NCBI GenBank assembly: GCA_004356265.1
Contig: SMXK01000101.1
Span: forward strand, 1-8,731
Length of the DNA stretch: 8,731 nt
Reading direction: 5' to 3'
Source of the DNA: Bacteroidota bacterium
GTDB taxonomy: Bacteria; Bacteroidota; Rhodothermia; Rhodothermales; UBA10348
How positions within the stretch are numbered: position 1 is the first letter of the stretch; each line of letters starts with the position of its first letter. Both the position numbers and the translations under genes were made by a program. Under the pieces are notes generated by a model. That model had not been told where the DNA came from. It did not search any database and saw nothing but the letters and a program-made list of their open reading frames with translations. Shown here piece after piece: positions 6,963 to 8,731 of this stretch.

Positions 6963-8311
6963 TTTGCCAGTCTCTGCTCAAGCTCAGCTTTAATTGTGTA
7001 GTACAGAACTCCGTTCATGAAGCCAGTTACCGGCAGCACCTTAATGTCGTAACCGGGTATTTCAACGGCGCCATCTTCCATGGGCCACGGAGTCTCCAAC
7101 CAGAGGAATCGATTCGTATCGTAGGATTCCGGGCCACGATCGGTGGGTTTTTCCGTTGACAGCATAACGAGCTCGATGTCGTTCTCGGCTGCAAATGCAG
7201 CCCGCGCTGCCGGAAACGTGGGCATTCCGAGGACAATCATTAAATCTTCGGTGCCAGGACCCGGCCCTGTATAGTCGTCTCGATTCCAGCCTTGAGAAAT
7301 AACGTGCATCGCACCACGCGATCTCTCCTTGGAGGGGACTTCAGACGGAAAGGTGTGTCCGATGCTGGCGAAAAAGACTGTGCCACCAGCCGCTTTCACT
7401 CTGACAGCTCGATCGACGATACGCTGGATATCGGAAAAACTTGTATCGGCGTAAGCCGCAAGATATCCGTCCAGAATGTCCAGATACCGTCCCCCCATAA
7501 AACCAGGTTCCAGTGGTGGAATCACCATCATTCCCTCTCCGGGCACCTCGGAGTTGCTGATCATCACATCATCATGAAAGGACTTCATGGGCCCGTACTT
7601 CAGGCCTGGGGACAATACTCGGGAGTATTTCCCTGCCCGGATATAATCGTTTCGCTGATCTAAAGCAAAACTCAGATAGAATATCGGCATACGACCAAGC
7701 CGGGTCAGAGCAGCGGTCATTTCGCCCGTAAACACCCAACCGTTTACGATATTCAGTAATGAGGCTGTTGAATAGGTAACCCCACCGGATTCAAAACTTA
7801 CCCGTTTACCGGTCTGGTTGTCGATCACCGCTGAAAACGAGTCTTCTTTAAACTTGTATTTACTTTTTCGCGAAGCTGCCCGGAGTACTTCGGGAGCCGC
7901 GAACAACACGGTATAACCGTTCTTTATTCGCCCGGCGTTGCCAACTCGCCCCGGATTTGATCGATCGTCGGCGGTATAGGCCAGGAAGAAGATCGCATCG
8001 GGGTGCATGGATTCGTCGGATCCACCTTTTGTATTTACGCCCAGTCCACCAGCACGACCATTCATTTCACTTGAAAAATTCCCACTCGACCTGATATGTA
8101 TGAGCACCTCGGATTTCGCAAGGTGCGAAGCGGCTTCTGCGGCGAATACCTCAAGTTCAGGCAACTGGGTTCGCAACCCTGCGAGGCTCTCTCTCACAAA
8201 TTCCAGGTACAGTTGCCCGGCAGATTGAGCTCTGACCGTGCTGAAGCATTGGAACAGAATTATTAGGACTGCGAATGATATCAGACTTCTGAGAAACGGT
8301 TTGGTGCGCAT
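6959..8311 (-). CDS. Exported protein with two divergent SIS-like (sugar isomerase fold) halves
   Basis: 450 residues. The signal peptide MRTKPFLRSLISFAVLIILF... cleaves near VRA|QS (residue 28). The N-terminal half (~31-270) opens like SIS_2/UPF0309 proteins: YLEFVRESLAGLRTQLPELE, then AAEAASHLAKSEVLIHI, a small-residue turn RSSGNFSSEMN, and the telling RAGGL at 86-90, which in UPF0309 proteins follows the GSGHSH-type turn. The C-terminal half (~290-445) repeats the layout: DIQRIVDRAVRVKAAGGTVFFASIGHTFPSE, later TEDLMIVLGMPTFPAARAAF and DIELVMLSTEKP, matching the SIS 'gD.li.iS.sG....vi.al' core. Known SIS proteins bind phosphosugars in the cytoplasm, so a signal peptide is unexpected. The classic SxS phosphosugar-binding residues are not clearly kept. 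The fold assignment is inference from motifs. The gene is divergent from the DUF1080 lipoprotein gene at 8426, suggesting linked sugar metabolism. Confidence 0.7.
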   Translation of the reverse strand: MRTKPFLRSLISFAVLIILFQCFSTVRAQSAGQLYLEFVRESLAGLRTQLPELEVFAAEAASHLAKSEVLIHIRSSGNFSSEMNGRAGGLGVNTKGGSDESMHPDAIFFLAYTADDRSNPGRVGNAGRIKNGYTVLFAAPEVLRAASRKSKYKFKEDSFSAVIDNQTGKRVSFESGGVTYSTASLLNIVNGWVFTGEMTAALTRLGRMPIFYLSFALDQRNDYIRAGKYSRVLSPGLKYGPMKSFHDDVMISNSEVPGEGMMVIPPLEPGFMGGRYLDILDGYLAAYADTSFSDIQRIVDRAVRVKAAGGTVFFASIGHTFPSEVPSKERSRGAMHVISQGWNRDDYTGPGPGTEDLMIVLGMPTFPAARAAFAAENDIELVMLSTEKPTDRGPESYDTNRFLWLETPWPMEDGAVEIPGYDIKVLPVTGFMNGVLYYTIKAELEQRLAN

Positions 8312-8425
8312 ACGTCTTCTACGTTAAATTATTACCCTTAACCGGCACCCAGATAGTACGGACAATTCCTCGGGAATTGAGAATCAGAGCTATGTTTACC
8401 CTGAACCCCGGGTTACATTTAAACT
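8312..8425. promoter_or_regulatory. Divergent promoter region with an inverted repeat
   Basis: This 114-base gap separates the minus-strand SIS-like gene from the plus-strand lipoprotein gene. It contains a perfect 7-bp inverted repeat CAATTCC-TCG-GGAATTG (8363-8379) near its middle, suitable as a dimeric regulator site for both genes. A TATGTTTA box (8391-8398) is one base off the Bacteroidota TAnnTTTG element and lies about 28 bases before the lipoprotein ATG. An imperfect AACCC-C-GGGTT repeat follows at 8404-8414. No regulator gene for this site is visible in the window. Confidence 0.35.
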
Positions 8426-8731
8426 ATGTCGGAGCATATCCATAATACAGATACCGTTCTCGTCGCCTTTTTCGCCCTTGCCACGGTTGTAGTGGGTTGC
8501 ATGAGCAATGAAGATTCTCCTCAGCCTCCAGAACTGGCTGCCCAGGAGTGTACCTCTCTTTTTGACGGCGAGACGTTGAACGGCTGGGCGCAACTGGGAA
8601 ATGCTGCCATCTTCGTCGAAGACGGCGCGATCGTCGGGACCGGAGTGCAGGAGCCCGTTAATACATTCCTGAGGACGAACCAGGAGTACACCGACTTCGA
8701 CCTGAGCCTCGAGTTCAAAATCGATAGCTTA
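8426..8731 (+). CDS. DUF1080 (3-keto-disaccharide hydrolase-like) lipoprotein, 3' end outside window
   Basis: 102 codons are present and the frame is open at the window end. An in-frame TAA at 8420-8422 precedes the ATG at 8426. The N-terminus MSEHIHNTDTVLVAFFALATVVVGC has a lipobox (VVGC, Cys25), so the product is a membrane-anchored lipoprotein. After a Ser/Pro/Glu-rich linker the DUF1080 domain starts at about residue 40: CTSLFDGETLNGWAQLGN, FVEDGAIVGTG, NTFLRTNQEYTDFDLSLEFKID. This is the same order of motifs as in the C-terminal domain of the 961-residue fusion (SLFDGNTLDGW, YEVRDGTIVG, NSFLATDRMYGDFILELEFKVD). The two are therefore paralogous domains, one free and one fused. The catalytic half of the domain lies beyond the window. 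Family members are reported or named as 3-keto-disaccharide hydrolases; the activity here is inferred. Confidence 0.88.
   Translation, partial: MSEHIHNTDTVLVAFFALATVVVGCMSNEDSPQPPELAAQECTSLFDGETLNGWAQLGNAAIFVEDGAIVGTGVQEPVNTFLRTNQEYTDFDLSLEFKIDSL

Noticed and set aside
7292..7663. Plus-strand frame of 123 codons inside the SIS-like gene
   Set aside because: It is antisense to a well-supported exported protein and has a His/Ser/Arg-rich translation without any motif.
8396..8718. Minus-strand frames opposite the right-edge lipoprotein
   Set aside because: The plus strand encodes a clear lipobox and DUF1080 start here; the minus frames are shadows.

Overview
The window looks like a chromosomal segment from a marine-type member of the Bacteroidota / FCB group, possibly Rhodothermia- or Balneolia-like. 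The evidence is a type IX secretion (T9SS) C-terminal sorting domain at the left edge, a TAnnTTTG-type promoter box, few clear Shine-Dalgarno sites, and several exported proteins of families that are common in Planctomycetes/Verrucomicrobia and FCB bacteria. The genus cannot be fixed from sequence alone. No rRNA, tRNA, CRISPR array, transposase or phage gene was seen.

Layout. (1) 1-644 (+): the 3' part of, or a complete, secreted protein with a Kre9/KNH-like Ig fold and a T9SS sorting domain. (2) 705-1118 (-): a small four-helix membrane protein of unknown family. A roughly 240-base untranslated or doubtfully translated stretch precedes it. (3) 1361-1942 (-): a TetR/AcrR-family repressor. Near-palindromic operator-like sites lie on both sides of it. 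Each sits directly downstream of an A/T-rich promoter-like box, so the repressor probably controls itself and the membrane protein, and perhaps the divergent large gene. (4) 2120-5005 (+): a 961-residue periplasmic protein fusing a PVC-type 'membrane-bound dehydrogenase' beta-propeller, a helical HEAT-like region, a CxxCH cytochrome c domain and a C-terminal DUF1080 / 3-keto-disaccharide hydrolase domain. (5) 5108-5500 (-): a small exported protein of unknown function. (6) 5501-5933: a non-coding gap. (7) 5934-6962 (+): an exported YVTN-type seven-bladed propeller. (8) 6959-8311 (-): a 450-residue exported protein that I read as two divergent SIS (sugar isomerase)-like halves; its stop codon overlaps that of gene 7. 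(9) 8426-8731 (+, cut by the window end): a lipoprotein starting a second DUF1080 domain, divergent from gene 8.

How they may work together. Five of the eight genes encode proteins with an export signal that acts outside the cytoplasm, and a sixth, the T9SS cargo, is also exported. Two carry DUF1080, one of these fused to a redox propeller and a haem domain, and one looks like a sugar-isomerase fold moved to the periplasm. The simplest inference is extracytoplasmic carbohydrate chemistry: oxidise a sugar or glycoside, pass electrons to cytochrome c, and cleave the oxidised product. The 3-keto-glycoside link rests on the family name and on the domain fusion. No substrate is shown by the sequence.
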